A stretch of 8,994 bases of DNA from Deltaproteobacteria bacterium (GCA_016934695.1 JAFGSH010000257.1:1-8994), one strand, 5' to 3'. Shown: positions 1 through 7,218, counted from the stretch's first letter. Notes: generated from the sequence alone by a model not told the origin. Made by a program: numbers and translations.

Positions 1-489
1 CCCGCACCGTATGACGAGATGAATCTCCGGACCATGACGAACATGGCGCAGACGTTTCAGGCGCCGACGGGTCTGTCCGATCATTCGCTGGGCGACGCGA
101 TCCCCGTAGCGGCCGTCGCGATGGGGGCATCCATAATTGAAAAGCACCTGACGCTGTCACGCGCGGTTCCTTCACCCGACAGCAGCTTCTCGCTGGAGCC
201 TGACGAATTTCGAGGCATGGTCGAGAAGATACGCAACGTTGAAGCGGCGCTCGGCGCGGTACGGTACGGGGCGACTGAGAATGAGGCCGCCATGAGGGCA
301 CTGAGGAGGTCTCTCTTCGTGGTGCGGGACATGAAACAGGGGGAGCCCTTCACGGATGAAAATGTCCGCTGCATCAGGCCGGGGTACGGTCTCAGGCCGA
401 GATATCTGGACGATGTCATGGGGAAACGCGCTTCCACGGATATCGCGCGTGGAACACCGCTGAGATGGGAACTGATTACCAGTCGATAG
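1..489 (+). CDS. pseI: Pseudaminic acid synthase, C-terminal part (5' end outside window)
   Basis: Cytoplasmic sialic-acid-synthase-family enzyme that condenses phosphoenolpyruvate with a 6-deoxy-hexose (2,4-diacetamido-altrose in PseI) to make a nonulosonic acid. The frame is open from base 1 (first residues PAPYDEMNLRTM), so the ATG at 19 is internal and the true start lies upstream. Visible are the end of the NeuB TIM barrel (GLSDHSLGD, then GASIIEKHLTLSR and PDSSFSLEPDEF) and a complete C-terminal SAF/antifreeze-like domain (RRSLFVVRDMKQGEPFTDEN, RPGYGLRPRYLDDVMGKRA, RGTPLRW). PDSSFSLEP and RPGYGL.P.YL fit PseI better than sialic (NeuB) or legionaminic (LegI) synthases, by recollection of the family. 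Stop is TAG 487-489. The next gene follows after 21 bp, so it is probably in one operon with the acyltransferase-like and PIG-L genes. Family assignment is firm; the exact sugar is less so. Confidence 0.87.
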   Translation, partial: PAPYDEMNLRTMTNMAQTFQAPTGLSDHSLGDAIPVAAVAMGASIIEKHLTLSRAVPSPDSSFSLEPDEFRGMVEKIRNVEAALGAVRYGATENEAAMRALRRSLFVVRDMKQGEPFTDENVRCIRPGYGLRPRYLDDVMGKRASTDIARGTPLRWELITSR

Positions 490-496
490 TCGACTG

Positions 497-504
497 AAAG
501 GAGA
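497..504 (+). promoter_or_regulatory. Ribosome binding site supporting a TTG start
   Basis: AAAGGAGA lies six bases before TTG 511. This strong Shine-Dalgarno match, directly after the previous stop, fixes the start of the hexapeptide-repeat gene at a TTG. No ATG or GTG nearby would include the conserved N-terminal segment. Confidence 0.75.
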
Positions 505-510
505 TATTTC

Positions 511-1293
511 TTGAGCACGCATCTGTTCAGCGGTGACACAGGAAGGTGTCGCATCGGTGACTTTGAACTCGGGGATTTTTTTGATGTCCTCGCCTTTGAT
601 GTCGCGGGCACCAGCCTGCTGCATTTCCTGAGGGACGACGCCGCACAGACGGATCGTGTTGAGGACGCGGTTCTGAGCCCCCGCATACGGTATGTCTGGG
701 ATATCTTTCCGGCGGTCACGGAACGCATCGCACGGATGGGGCCCTCTGTCCACGCGACCGCGATCATAGAGGACGGGGTCGAGATCTCAGGGAATGTCGT
801 CATAGGCGAGGGAGTGAGGATTCTGTCGGGGGCGAGACTCAAGGGGGATATCTATGTCGGCGCGGGATCGTTTATCGCGAATAACGCCTTGCTCCGCGGG
901 ACGGTCAGCCTGGGTCCGGACAGCGGCGTTGCCTTTTCAACGGATATCAAGGATGTCATCGCCGGCGGCGGGACAGGGTTCGGACCGCTCAATTTCTTCG
1001 GAAATTCCATCGTCGGCAGCAATTGCTTCTTTGGCGGTGTCGTGCGTGTCTCGAATTTTCGACTGGACGGACGGAATGTCGAGGTCAGAATAGGCGGTGC
1101 AACGGTCGATACCGGCCGGCGACAGTTCGGATGCATCATCGGAGATCACGTCTCCATGGGGGTCGGCTGCACGATCCTTCCCGGACGGATGATCGAGGCC
1201 AATACCACCTTTGGTCCTTCGGTTATTGTGAATAAGAATTCCCCCGGAGGGAAGAGATATCACGTCAGGCAGGAGCTTGTAGTGGAAGGCTGA
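511..1293 (+). CDS. Left-handed beta-helix (hexapeptide repeat) acyltransferase-like protein, GlmU C-terminal type
   Basis: 260-aa cytoplasmic protein read from a TTG start with a strong upstream Shine-Dalgarno. After ~75 N-terminal residues, which resemble the linker of GlmU-like sugar-phosphate nucleotidyltransferases, residues ~76-240 form hexapeptide-type turns (IIEDGVEISGNVVIGEGVRI, GARLKGDIYVGAGSFI). The C-terminal stretch with VSNFRLDGRNVEV, DTGRRQFGCIIGDH and GCTILPGRMI matches the beta-helix acetyltransferase half of archaeal/bacterial GlmU-like bifunctional enzymes. The N-terminal nucleotidyltransferase domain of those proteins is absent, so it is likely a stand-alone acyltransferase or a binding scaffold. 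I cannot pick out a catalytic His with confidence. Between pseI and a PIG-L deacetylase, a role in acylating a nonulosonic acid or its precursor is plausible inference. An alternative is a LpxD/WbbJ-like acyltransferase for another surface sugar. Confidence 0.75.
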   Translation: MSTHLFSGDTGRCRIGDFELGDFFDVLAFDVAGTSLLHFLRDDAAQTDRVEDAVLSPRIRYVWDIFPAVTERIARMGPSVHATAIIEDGVEISGNVVIGEGVRILSGARLKGDIYVGAGSFIANNALLRGTVSLGPDSGVAFSTDIKDVIAGGGTGFGPLNFFGNSIVGSNCFFGGVVRVSNFRLDGRNVEVRIGGATVDTGRRQFGCIIGDHVSMGVGCTILPGRMIEANTTFGPSVIVNKNSPGGKRYHVRQELVVEG

Positions 1294-1317
1294 TCTTCTG
1301 ATAAGGGATACCCGGAT

Positions 1318-2010
1318 ATGAGAAATGCAGGAACAGTTCTCGTTGTAGCCGCCCACCCCGACGATGAAGTCCTTGGGTGTGGTGGAACCATTGCCCGTCT
1401 GGCCGGAGAAGGGCATGCCGTGTACGTAGCCATTCTCGGTGAAGGGATAACATCGCGGTATGACGAGCGTGAAGGGGCCGATCAACAATCGATACGTGCG
1501 CTCCATGACCGATCCAGACAGGTATCGAAGCTGTTAGGGGTGACGGAGCTGTTTACATATGATCTGCCGGATAACCGGTTTGATACCGTACCGATGCTGG
1601 ACGTGGTCAAGATCGTCGAACGGCTCATGGAGCGTCTGAAGCCGGAGGTCATCTATACCCATCATGGAGGCGACTTGAATGTCGATCACGTGACAGTGCA
1701 CCGGGCCGTGCTGACCGCTTCACGCCCGGTGGGCGGCTGTCCGGTCAGGACGATCTACGCCTTTGAAGTCCCTTCTTCAACCGAGTGGGCGTTTAACCGG
1801 TTCGACCCTGTCTTCCGGCCCAACACATTCATGGATATCAGTGCCACCCTGGAGATAAAGATAGACGCCATGAAACTGTACGAGAGCGAAAGCCGCCTTT
1901 TCCCCCATCCACGTTCGCCCGAGGCGCTGAGGGCGATCGCGCTGCGGTGGGGGAGCGCCGTGGGGCTGGAGGCGGCCGAGGCCTTCGAGCTGATCCGTGA
2001 GATCTGCTGA
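1318..2010 (+). CDS. PIG-L/LmbE family zinc-dependent de-N-acetylase
   Basis: 230-aa cytoplasmic enzyme (no signal peptide or membrane segment) of the PIG-L fold, which removes N-acetyl groups from amino sugars. It carries the family zinc motif AHPDDE at residues 12-17 (His13 and Asp16 as ligands, Asp15 as likely base) and the second motif THHGGDLNVDHVTVH at 114-128, where His124 matches the third ligand. Length is normal for the family. The start ATG 1318 has AAGGGA at 1303-1308 and lies 24 bp after the acyltransferase-like gene. Close relatives, from general knowledge, are common in surface-polysaccharide and flagellin-glycosylation loci and carry the same segment around EVPSSTEW. The likely substrate is an N-acetylated nonulosonic acid, its precursor or a nucleotide amino sugar; this is inferred from the neighbours. 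The gene is followed by the 171-bp gap that holds the sigma-54 promoter. Confidence 0.88.
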   Translation: MRNAGTVLVVAAHPDDEVLGCGGTIARLAGEGHAVYVAILGEGITSRYDEREGADQQSIRALHDRSRQVSKLLGVTELFTYDLPDNRFDTVPMLDVVKIVERLMERLKPEVIYTHHGGDLNVDHVTVHRAVLTASRPVGGCPVRTIYAFEVPSSTEWAFNRFDPVFRPNTFMDISATLEIKIDAMKLYESESRLFPHPRSPEALRAIALRWGSAVGLEAAEAFELIREIC

Positions 2011-2098
2011 TTCGAGGAAAAAGCGTTTTTGACGATGTGCCGGAGATTACTCTGGGGCATCGAATCGGGATGAGAGGCACGTCTACTGACCCGTAAGC

Positions 2099-2115
2099 CT
2101 GGCACGTATGTTGCG
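2099..2115 (+). promoter_or_regulatory. Sigma-54 (RpoN) -24/-12 promoter
   Basis: CTGGCACGTATGTTGCG matches the RpoN consensus YTGGCACGRNNNTTGCW at all invariant positions: TGGCAC at 2100-2105, five-base spacer, TTGC at 2111-2114, with GG and GC exactly one helical turn apart. Only the less conserved R and the final W differ. The predicted start is near 2126, giving a ~56-nt leader before ATG 2182. It sits in the only sizeable non-coding gap and points into the five-gene glycosyltransferase unit. An RpoN promoter requires an AAA+ activator, such as FlrC/FleQ-type flagellar regulators. A TATACT at 2124-2129 resembles a sigma-70 -10 box but lacks a fitting -35. Confidence 0.8.
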
Positions 2116-2167
2116 TCGCTCAGTATACTCGTCCGGAAGATGGCGGCAACCGGACACGCAGTTCTAT

Positions 2168-2174
2168 AGGGGAT
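2168..2174 (+). promoter_or_regulatory. Ribosome binding site of the 811-aa gene
   Basis: AGGGGAT lies seven bases before ATG 2182 and supports that start. Confidence 0.55.
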
Positions 2175-2181
2175 CATCATA

Positions 2182-4617
2182 ATGGAAAAACGCTTACAGG
2201 AAATGGTCTCCGTGTGCATCGTCGGAGATGCCGGTTCTTCGGGCATGGAAGCGTGTATCGCACGGGCCGGGACAGTAACGGACAGGATCTTCTCCGTTGA
2301 TACCGTCGAGGGAAGGGATACACGATCGGGCGGATCACGGCATGGTATCGTCGCCGTCGACAAGGGGTCTCTCTCTTCCGCCATGCGGACCGAATGGGTG
2401 CTGTTTCTCAGACCGGATGAGTCGGTCCGGGTTTCATCGGCGGAAGACCTGCGTCTGAGATTATGCGAGAAAGGACGCGAGGGGTACCTTGTCTGCGTAA
2501 AGGACGGAACGGTGAGGGATTCCCTCCGGGACTACCAGTTTATCGGCAACCTCGGCCAGTATGAGAAAATGGGTGAACAGGTCTCTGTCACCAGGCTTGA
2601 ATGCAGGCTGGCCAGGAAGGGCATCGCCGGCGATTGCCTGGAGGCCCTCGTCGGCGGTGTCGACGACGCATGCCGTGGTATCACTCATGTGGTCAATGAA
2701 TTGCACATCGATGCCGGGGCACGGGAAACGCCGGCGGTTCAGGAAGACATCGAAGGGCATGACATGCGCCACCTGAAGGGTGAGATCTACTACGGACCGG
2801 TCCCCGGTGAAGGGATAGATGAACTCAGCAGTGGTTTCATCGGGTTCAGGGTTCTGCACGAGCGGTACCTGGAGAGCTTCCTGGAAAGCGCCGCCCGCGG
2901 CTTCGGCATAGATACCATGTATCTGCCCATGATCGATCACCTCAGCCAGGAAGGAAATTTCGAGGGCGCCCGGGCCCTTCTGGAGGCATGGACCAAACAC
3001 CGGGATGGGGATGAAACGATTGCACTGTGCCGGGCGGCGGGCTTCGTATATGGGCATCTCCTCATGCTGGACGAGGCGATCGCCTGGTACGGGAAGTCAA
3101 ACGATCTGCATGCCGATCCCTCGATCTCCGCACTGCTGGGCGAACTATACCTTGTAAAAGGAGATATACAGACTGCGATGCGGTTCCTCAAAGAATCGAT
3201 CGATATACAGCCGAGCCCCTTCCACGGGCGTCTGCTCGCCACCATCAGCAGTGAGGGGTGGAAACCGCCGACCTTGAGCCTGTGCATGATCGCGCGGGAT
3301 GAGGAACAAACGATAGGCAGGGCCCTCGATTCCGTCAAGGGCATCGTTGACGAGATCATCGTTGTGGATACCGGATCTTCGGACGGAACACGGGAGATCG
3401 TGAAGGAGTGCGGCGGGAGGGTGGTCGAATCAGAGTGGCAGGATGATTTTTCCGCCGCGAGAAACGTGGCCCTGCATGAAGCGGGGGGTGCGTACGTCTT
3501 GTTCCTTGATGCCGATGAGTATATCGATCCCAGGGACCGGCTGGGGCTGGGCCTCTTGAAGAAGCTCCTTCCGTCGGATGGTAATGCCGCATACCGGGTA
3601 CGGATCAGGGCGGATGAGAGGCTGCAGGAACTATCGGTGTCGCTTTTGAATGAAATCATGCAGGAAGAGGTGGCATCCCACCAGGTGCGCATCCTTCCGA
3701 AGTCGGACAGGCTCTTTTTTACCGGCGCCGCGTTTGAGTCCCTGGTTTCCTCTATTGGTAAGACGAATATGAAGGTGCTTGATGCGAAATTGTTCACAAT
3801 CATCCATGGAAAAGACAATGGCGCGTTCAGGGACGAGCGAAGAATGCCTGCCGTCAGGAAGACCTTTGATTCACCTGGCGACCCTTCAGCGATCCTCAAG
3901 GGGGCTCTGTTCTTTCTCAATCTGGGAGACCTTGATCAGGCATATGCGTGGTTTGAAAGAACAGAACGGATGGATCCGAACTTCATGCTCAAGGTGGCGA
4001 AGCTCTATGCAAGTCAGGGCCGGCATGACCGTGCCGAAGCGATCATACAAAAGGCCCTGAATAATTTTCCCGATTCACTTGAACTGACTGCGGCACTGGC
4101 GGAGGTATACTTCAGGGATGAGCGCTATGCCGATGTTCACACCGTCTTGCACGGGATACTCGATCCGGATGACAAAGAGATGACCCATGGACCGGTTGCC
4201 GATGCCTTCTATCACTACGGCGTTTCACTCGTGGAGATGGGACGGGTTGCCGAGGGAATCCGATATATCGCCGGCGCGCTGGAACAAGATCCCCTTGACA
4301 CGAGGTACCGGATCGGCGGCCTGTATGCCCTTGCCAGATCGGAGCAGTGGGATCGATTTCTCGAGGCGTCGGAACGGATCATCACTCAGGAAGGGATACC
4401 GATAGATTTTGAGATCGGAGATTTTGCCGATATCGGCCGCCTTGTCTTCAAGATCTTGCAGCACCTTGCGGGTGCCGGAAAACAGGATGAATTGCGGATA
4501 TGCAACAAGATACTGCAGCATCTGATCCGGACCAGGATCGTGGAAGAAAGCCAGGTCGACAGGATGGAGAAGATCATGAAAGAAACGAGTCAGATGCTTT
4601 CTTGTATGGGATCGTGA
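2182..4617 (+). CDS. TPR-containing family 2 glycosyltransferase with a degenerate N-terminal GT2-like domain
   Basis: 811-aa protein without signal peptide or membrane segments. Domain order: (1) residues ~8-185, a GT2-like fold with eroded motifs (VSVCIVGD, DRIFSVDT ending at 41, and VLFLRPDESV where the active copy has VLFLDADEYI); (2) ~240-355, TPR-like helical repeats (GNFEGARALLEAW, MLDEAIAWYG, GDIQTAMRFLKES); (3) ~362-560, an apparently active GT2 domain with SLCMIARDEE, DEIIVVDTGSSDGT at 390-403, WQDDFSAARN and the metal/nucleotide-binding DAD at 443-445; (4) ~570-745, more TPRs (GDLDQAYAWFERTERMDP, GRHDRAEAIIQKALNNFPD); then a helical tail. TPR-GT2 fusions of this type are typical of flagellar and surface glycosylation islands. 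The donor and acceptor sugars cannot be told. The gene is the first of the unit behind the sigma-54 promoter and is followed after 4 bp by the Maf gene. Confidence 0.88.
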   Translation: MEKRLQEMVSVCIVGDAGSSGMEACIARAGTVTDRIFSVDTVEGRDTRSGGSRHGIVAVDKGSLSSAMRTEWVLFLRPDESVRVSSAEDLRLRLCEKGREGYLVCVKDGTVRDSLRDYQFIGNLGQYEKMGEQVSVTRLECRLARKGIAGDCLEALVGGVDDACRGITHVVNELHIDAGARETPAVQEDIEGHDMRHLKGEIYYGPVPGEGIDELSSGFIGFRVLHERYLESFLESAARGFGIDTMYLPMIDHLSQEGNFEGARALLEAWTKHRDGDETIALCRAAGFVYGHLLMLDEAIAWYGKSNDLHADPSISALLGELYLVKGDIQTAMRFLKESIDIQPSPFHGRLLATISSEGWKPPTLSLCMIARDEEQTIGRALDSVKGIVDEIIVVDTGSSDGTREIVKECGGRVVESEWQDDFSAARNVALHEAGGAYVLFLDADEYIDPRDRLGLGLLKKLLPSDGNAAYRVRIRADERLQELSVSLLNEIMQEEVASHQVRILPKSDRLFFTGAAFESLVSSIGKTNMKVLDAKLFTIIHGKDNGAFRDERRMPAVRKTFDSPGDPSAILKGALFFLNLGDLDQAYAWFERTERMDPNFMLKVAKLYASQGRHDRAEAIIQKALNNFPDSLELTAALAEVYFRDERYADVHTVLHGILDPDDKEMTHGPVADAFYHYGVSLVEMGRVAEGIRYIAGALEQDPLDTRYRIGGLYALARSEQWDRFLEASERIITQEGIPIDFEIGDFADIGRLVFKILQHLAGAGKQDELRICNKILQHLIRTRIVEESQVDRMEKIMKETSQMLSCMGS

Positions 4618-4621
4618 ACCA

Positions 4622-6550
4622 ATGAATAGAAACGATGTGTTTGAAAAGAATCTGTCGGCGCTTTCCGAAAAGAATCCGCAACTGGCGAAACGGGTCGGAT
4701 CAATACGCGGGAACGTCCGTTGTCATCTGATCGGGGGGAAGAGAGGGTGCCCGCCCAATGTGCTCATAGAGGGCAACGGGGGGCGAATACTTTTTTATGA
4801 TTCAGAGGATCCCATCCGTTATTCCCGCGAGTATCTGGAAGGGCTGAAGGTCAGATACGCCCCCTTTGTGTTTTTTATGGGGCTTGGACTCGGGTACCAC
4901 CTCGACCAGTTCATGACACGGTTCAGCAAGGAATGGGGGACCGGGGAAATTATCGTATATGAAAAGGACATCGAATTGTTCCGGCTCGCCCTGCATGTCG
5001 GCGATTACCGGAACGTCCTCAGGCATCCGAACATCCATTTCCTTGTGGGGGGAGATCCGGAAGATACCTACGTTGAGCTCACATCGGATATTCTGATACG
5101 GGACAGGTATGCCCTGCGCTCGATCAAGATTATCCCTGTGCCGTCAAGCGTTGTTCTGGACGGACCGTACTATCTGAAGGCGGTCGAGACCATCAAGAAG
5201 GCGGCCTCTACCATAATGGCGGCCGTCGGCAACGATTCCTTCGATTCCCTGGTGGGCCTGGAACATATGTTCTCGAACATACAACACATCTTTTCCAATC
5301 CCGGAATAAATACCCTTTGCGGCACATTCAAAGGGAGACCGGGAGTCCTGGTGGCCGCCGGCCCCTCTCTGGGCAAGAACATACATCTCCTCAAAGGCCT
5401 GGAAGACAGGGCCTTGATTCTGAGCTGTGATGCAGCTCTCCTGCCCCTGATGAAGAAGGGAATTCGACCGCACCTGGTAACTTCTCTCGAGAGAACGCTC
5501 AGAACGATGGTGCATTATGCCGGCATCAATGACTTCAGGGACATCTATTCCATTACCCTCCCCATATTGCCCCCCGAAACCATCGACGCCTTCAAGGGGA
5601 AGAAGTTCATCGCGTACCGTAAATATTCCTTTTTCGACTGGCTTGAGAACGACAAGGGTTCTCTGACCGTAGGGCATTCCGTCGCGAACCTCGCCTTTAA
5701 GCTGCTGGTCTACCTGGGGTGTGATCCGATCATCCTGATCGGTCAGGACCTTGCCTTTGCGAAGGACGGCGACACCCATTACAAGGATGTGGCGGTAAAC
5801 AATTGTGATGACACCATCCTCAAGACCCCGATCGTGGAGCTTGAGGGGAACGACGGCAACCCGGTCAAATCCATGAAATACTGGGAGCTGTTCAAGCTGG
5901 AATACGAGGAGGACATTCATTCCTATACGGGAACCTGCGTCAATGCCACCGAGGGCGGCGCACGGATCAGGGGCGCCAAGATCATGACATTTGCGGATGC
6001 CATTGATACCTACTGCCGGAAATCCTACGGCCCGCAGACCATACTGGATGAGACCTATACCCAATTCTTGGGTGCTCACGATATAGGAAAAGAGATGGAT
6101 GCAATTCGTGACAGAACAAAGGAGACATTCGAAATCGTTGAAAGGGCGATCTGCGAGTTCGAGGCGGCCCTGGACGAAGCGCGGTTGACCGAACGAGAGA
6201 TCATCCGTCCTTCCCTGGAGCGTGAAACCTGCCCCGATGCCGATATGGAACGACTCCTGTCAGTCGAAAAAAAGTGGCTGGAATTGAGCGCGCTCCTCAA
6301 CAGCGACAAAAAACTATCAGGAATCACAGCGCAGACCCTCCAGGCGTATGACCTGTGGCTGGCGAGCGAGCTGTCCTTTCTCAAGGACATATACACAAAC
6401 AGCACCCTGTTATCCATGGCGCGGGTCAGAAAGATGACGGAGTGGTTTGCCGTGATCGGGAGCTTTCTCGTCTTTACCAGGAATGTCCTGAGGGATGCCG
6501 AGACAGCCTTGCAGAGAGAGGAGCAAACGGTTCAGCTGGCATACTATTGA
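4622..6550 (+). CDS. Maf (motility accessory factor) family nonulosonic-acid transferase, DUF115/MptE-like
   Basis: 642 aa, the usual length for Maf proteins, which attach pseudaminic or legionaminic acid from CMP-sugars to Ser/Thr of flagellin in the cytoplasm. The N-terminal domain (~1-235) holds FFMGLGLGYH at 84-93 and EIIVYEKDIELFRLAL. The central MAF_flag10/DUF115 domain (~236-470) has GVLVAAGPSLGKNIHLLK from 241, then LILSCDAALLPLMKKGIRPH and GQDLAFAKDGDTHY at 374-387, all hallmark segments of the family. The C-terminal ~170 residues are helical. Start ATG 4622 is 4 bp after the TPR-GT2 stop with a weak GGGAT at 4608-4612, which suggests translational coupling. With pseI in the same window, the likely donor is CMP-pseudaminic acid. 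An archaeal-type pterin pyrophosphokinase (MptE) shares the fold but is unlikely in this context. Confidence 0.9.
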   Translation: MNRNDVFEKNLSALSEKNPQLAKRVGSIRGNVRCHLIGGKRGCPPNVLIEGNGGRILFYDSEDPIRYSREYLEGLKVRYAPFVFFMGLGLGYHLDQFMTRFSKEWGTGEIIVYEKDIELFRLALHVGDYRNVLRHPNIHFLVGGDPEDTYVELTSDILIRDRYALRSIKIIPVPSSVVLDGPYYLKAVETIKKAASTIMAAVGNDSFDSLVGLEHMFSNIQHIFSNPGINTLCGTFKGRPGVLVAAGPSLGKNIHLLKGLEDRALILSCDAALLPLMKKGIRPHLVTSLERTLRTMVHYAGINDFRDIYSITLPILPPETIDAFKGKKFIAYRKYSFFDWLENDKGSLTVGHSVANLAFKLLVYLGCDPIILIGQDLAFAKDGDTHYKDVAVNNCDDTILKTPIVELEGNDGNPVKSMKYWELFKLEYEEDIHSYTGTCVNATEGGARIRGAKIMTFADAIDTYCRKSYGPQTILDETYTQFLGAHDIGKEMDAIRDRTKETFEIVERAICEFEAALDEARLTEREIIRPSLERETCPDADMERLLSVEKKWLELSALLNSDKKLSGITAQTLQAYDLWLASELSFLKDIYTNSTLLSMARVRKMTEWFAVIGSFLVFTRNVLRDAETALQREEQTVQLAYY

Positions 6551-6586
6551 TTGCTCCGGCTCGGATACGCACCGCCGACGACGCCG

Positions 6587-7213
6587 ATGAACGAATCAAA
6601 GGACACGCTGGGAGAAAACATGCAGGCCCTCAGAAAGAGAGACCCTGTCCTGGCCGACAGGCTGCGGGGGCATACGATACAGCCATGCTGGGAGGCCTTC
6701 CCCGCCGGCAACGGACAGATGACGGCACGGAAGGTTCTGGGGAAAGGCCTTGTCAGACATATGCACAGCCGTCATAACCCGGAAGAGGAGGCCCTCCGGT
6801 GGGCCGGGCTTGTCCCGCCGCAGGCGGAGATCCTTGTCGTTCTCGGGTTCGGTCTCGGCTATCACGTGCTTGCCCTGAGAAGGCGGGGGTACAGCGGCCT
6901 CCTGATAATAGTTGAAGCGGATCTGGGTCTCTTTCACCTTGCCCTGCGGTCGGTTGCCCTGGGCCCTGTCTTCGGCGATCCGAAGACCCGCCTCTTTGTC
7001 GAAGAGGATGCGGAAATCATCAGAGGATGCATCGGTGATCTGCATCCCGGCGCCCTGTACTGCCTGCCCTATCCGCCGGCAACCGAGCTGTACCCGGACT
7101 ATTATCGGTCGATCCGCAACATGGTAGAGCAGCATGTGTTCGAACACCGCCTGCGGGAGACGCCGGCCCTCAGCCGGGGCATCGGGGAGCTGCTCCGGGA
7201 GACCGTACAGTGA
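6587..7213 (+). CDS. Stand-alone Maf N-terminal-domain protein (truncated Maf paralogue)
   Basis: 208-aa protein homologous to only the first ~230 residues of the Maf protein encoded just upstream. Both begin MN, continue with a helix (GENMQALRKRDPVLADRL here, EKNLSALSEKNPQLAKRV there), and carry the glycine motif G-[FL]-GLGYH at exactly residues 87-93. This is followed by a II.[YV]E.D..LF.LAL strand-helix and a YY...[VR] segment near the end. The whole DUF115 catalytic domain (AAGPSL, GQDLAF) is missing, and the GT9 gene starts 7 bp later, so there is no remnant downstream. Start choice: ATG 6587 is favoured by this residue register. TTG 6551 would add 12 unmatched residues, and ATG 6620 has the better Shine-Dalgarno (GGGAG 6610-6614) but would cut the conserved first helix. 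It could be a Maf partner, a regulator, or a decaying duplicate; the function is unknown. Confidence 0.75.
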   Translation: MNESKDTLGENMQALRKRDPVLADRLRGHTIQPCWEAFPAGNGQMTARKVLGKGLVRHMHSRHNPEEEALRWAGLVPPQAEILVVLGFGLGYHVLALRRRGYSGLLIIVEADLGLFHLALRSVALGPVFGDPKTRLFVEEDAEIIRGCIGDLHPGALYCLPYPPATELYPDYYRSIRNMVEQHVFEHRLRETPALSRGIGELLRETVQ

Positions 7214-7218
7214 GGATC
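7212..7218 (+). promoter_or_regulatory. Ribosome binding site of the GT9 gene
   Basis: GAGGATC overlaps the stop codon of the Maf-N gene and lies two bases before ATG 7221, with its GAGG core five bases from it. It favours ATG 7221 over ATG 7227 and suggests coupled translation. Confidence 0.5.

Noticed and set aside
81..842. Antisense open frame of 253 aa across the pseI/acyltransferase junction
   Set aside because: It opposes two frames with clear family motifs and has no recognisable domain; it is a by-product of GC-rich codon use.
2020..2032. AAAAAGCGTTTTT palindrome after the PIG-L stop, considered as a terminator
   Set aside because: The stem is five A-U pairs with a three-base loop, no GC-rich stem and no separate U-run; too weak.
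2029..2034. TTGACG as a sigma-70 -35 box
   Set aside because: No acceptable -10 hexamer lies 16-18 bp downstream.
2140..2169. Nine-residue ORF (MAATGHAVL) in the leader between the sigma-54 start and ATG 2182
   Set aside because: There is no properly spaced Shine-Dalgarno; the stop overlapping the next ribosome binding site is suggestive, but short ORFs like this are common by chance.
2690..2704. Second sigma-54-like match (TGG at 2690-2692, TTGC at 2701-2704)
   Set aside because: Spacing is right, but the CAC part of the -24 box is poor and it lies inside the TPR-GT2 coding region with no gene start near.
2937..3920. Antisense open frame of 327 aa within the TPR-GT2 gene
   Set aside because: The composition is Ser/Arg/Pro-rich with no motif, and the opposite strand encodes a clear GT2 domain.
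5144..6079. Antisense open frame of 311 aa within the Maf gene
   Set aside because: It lies wholly opposite conserved Maf motifs, with no homology signal of its own.
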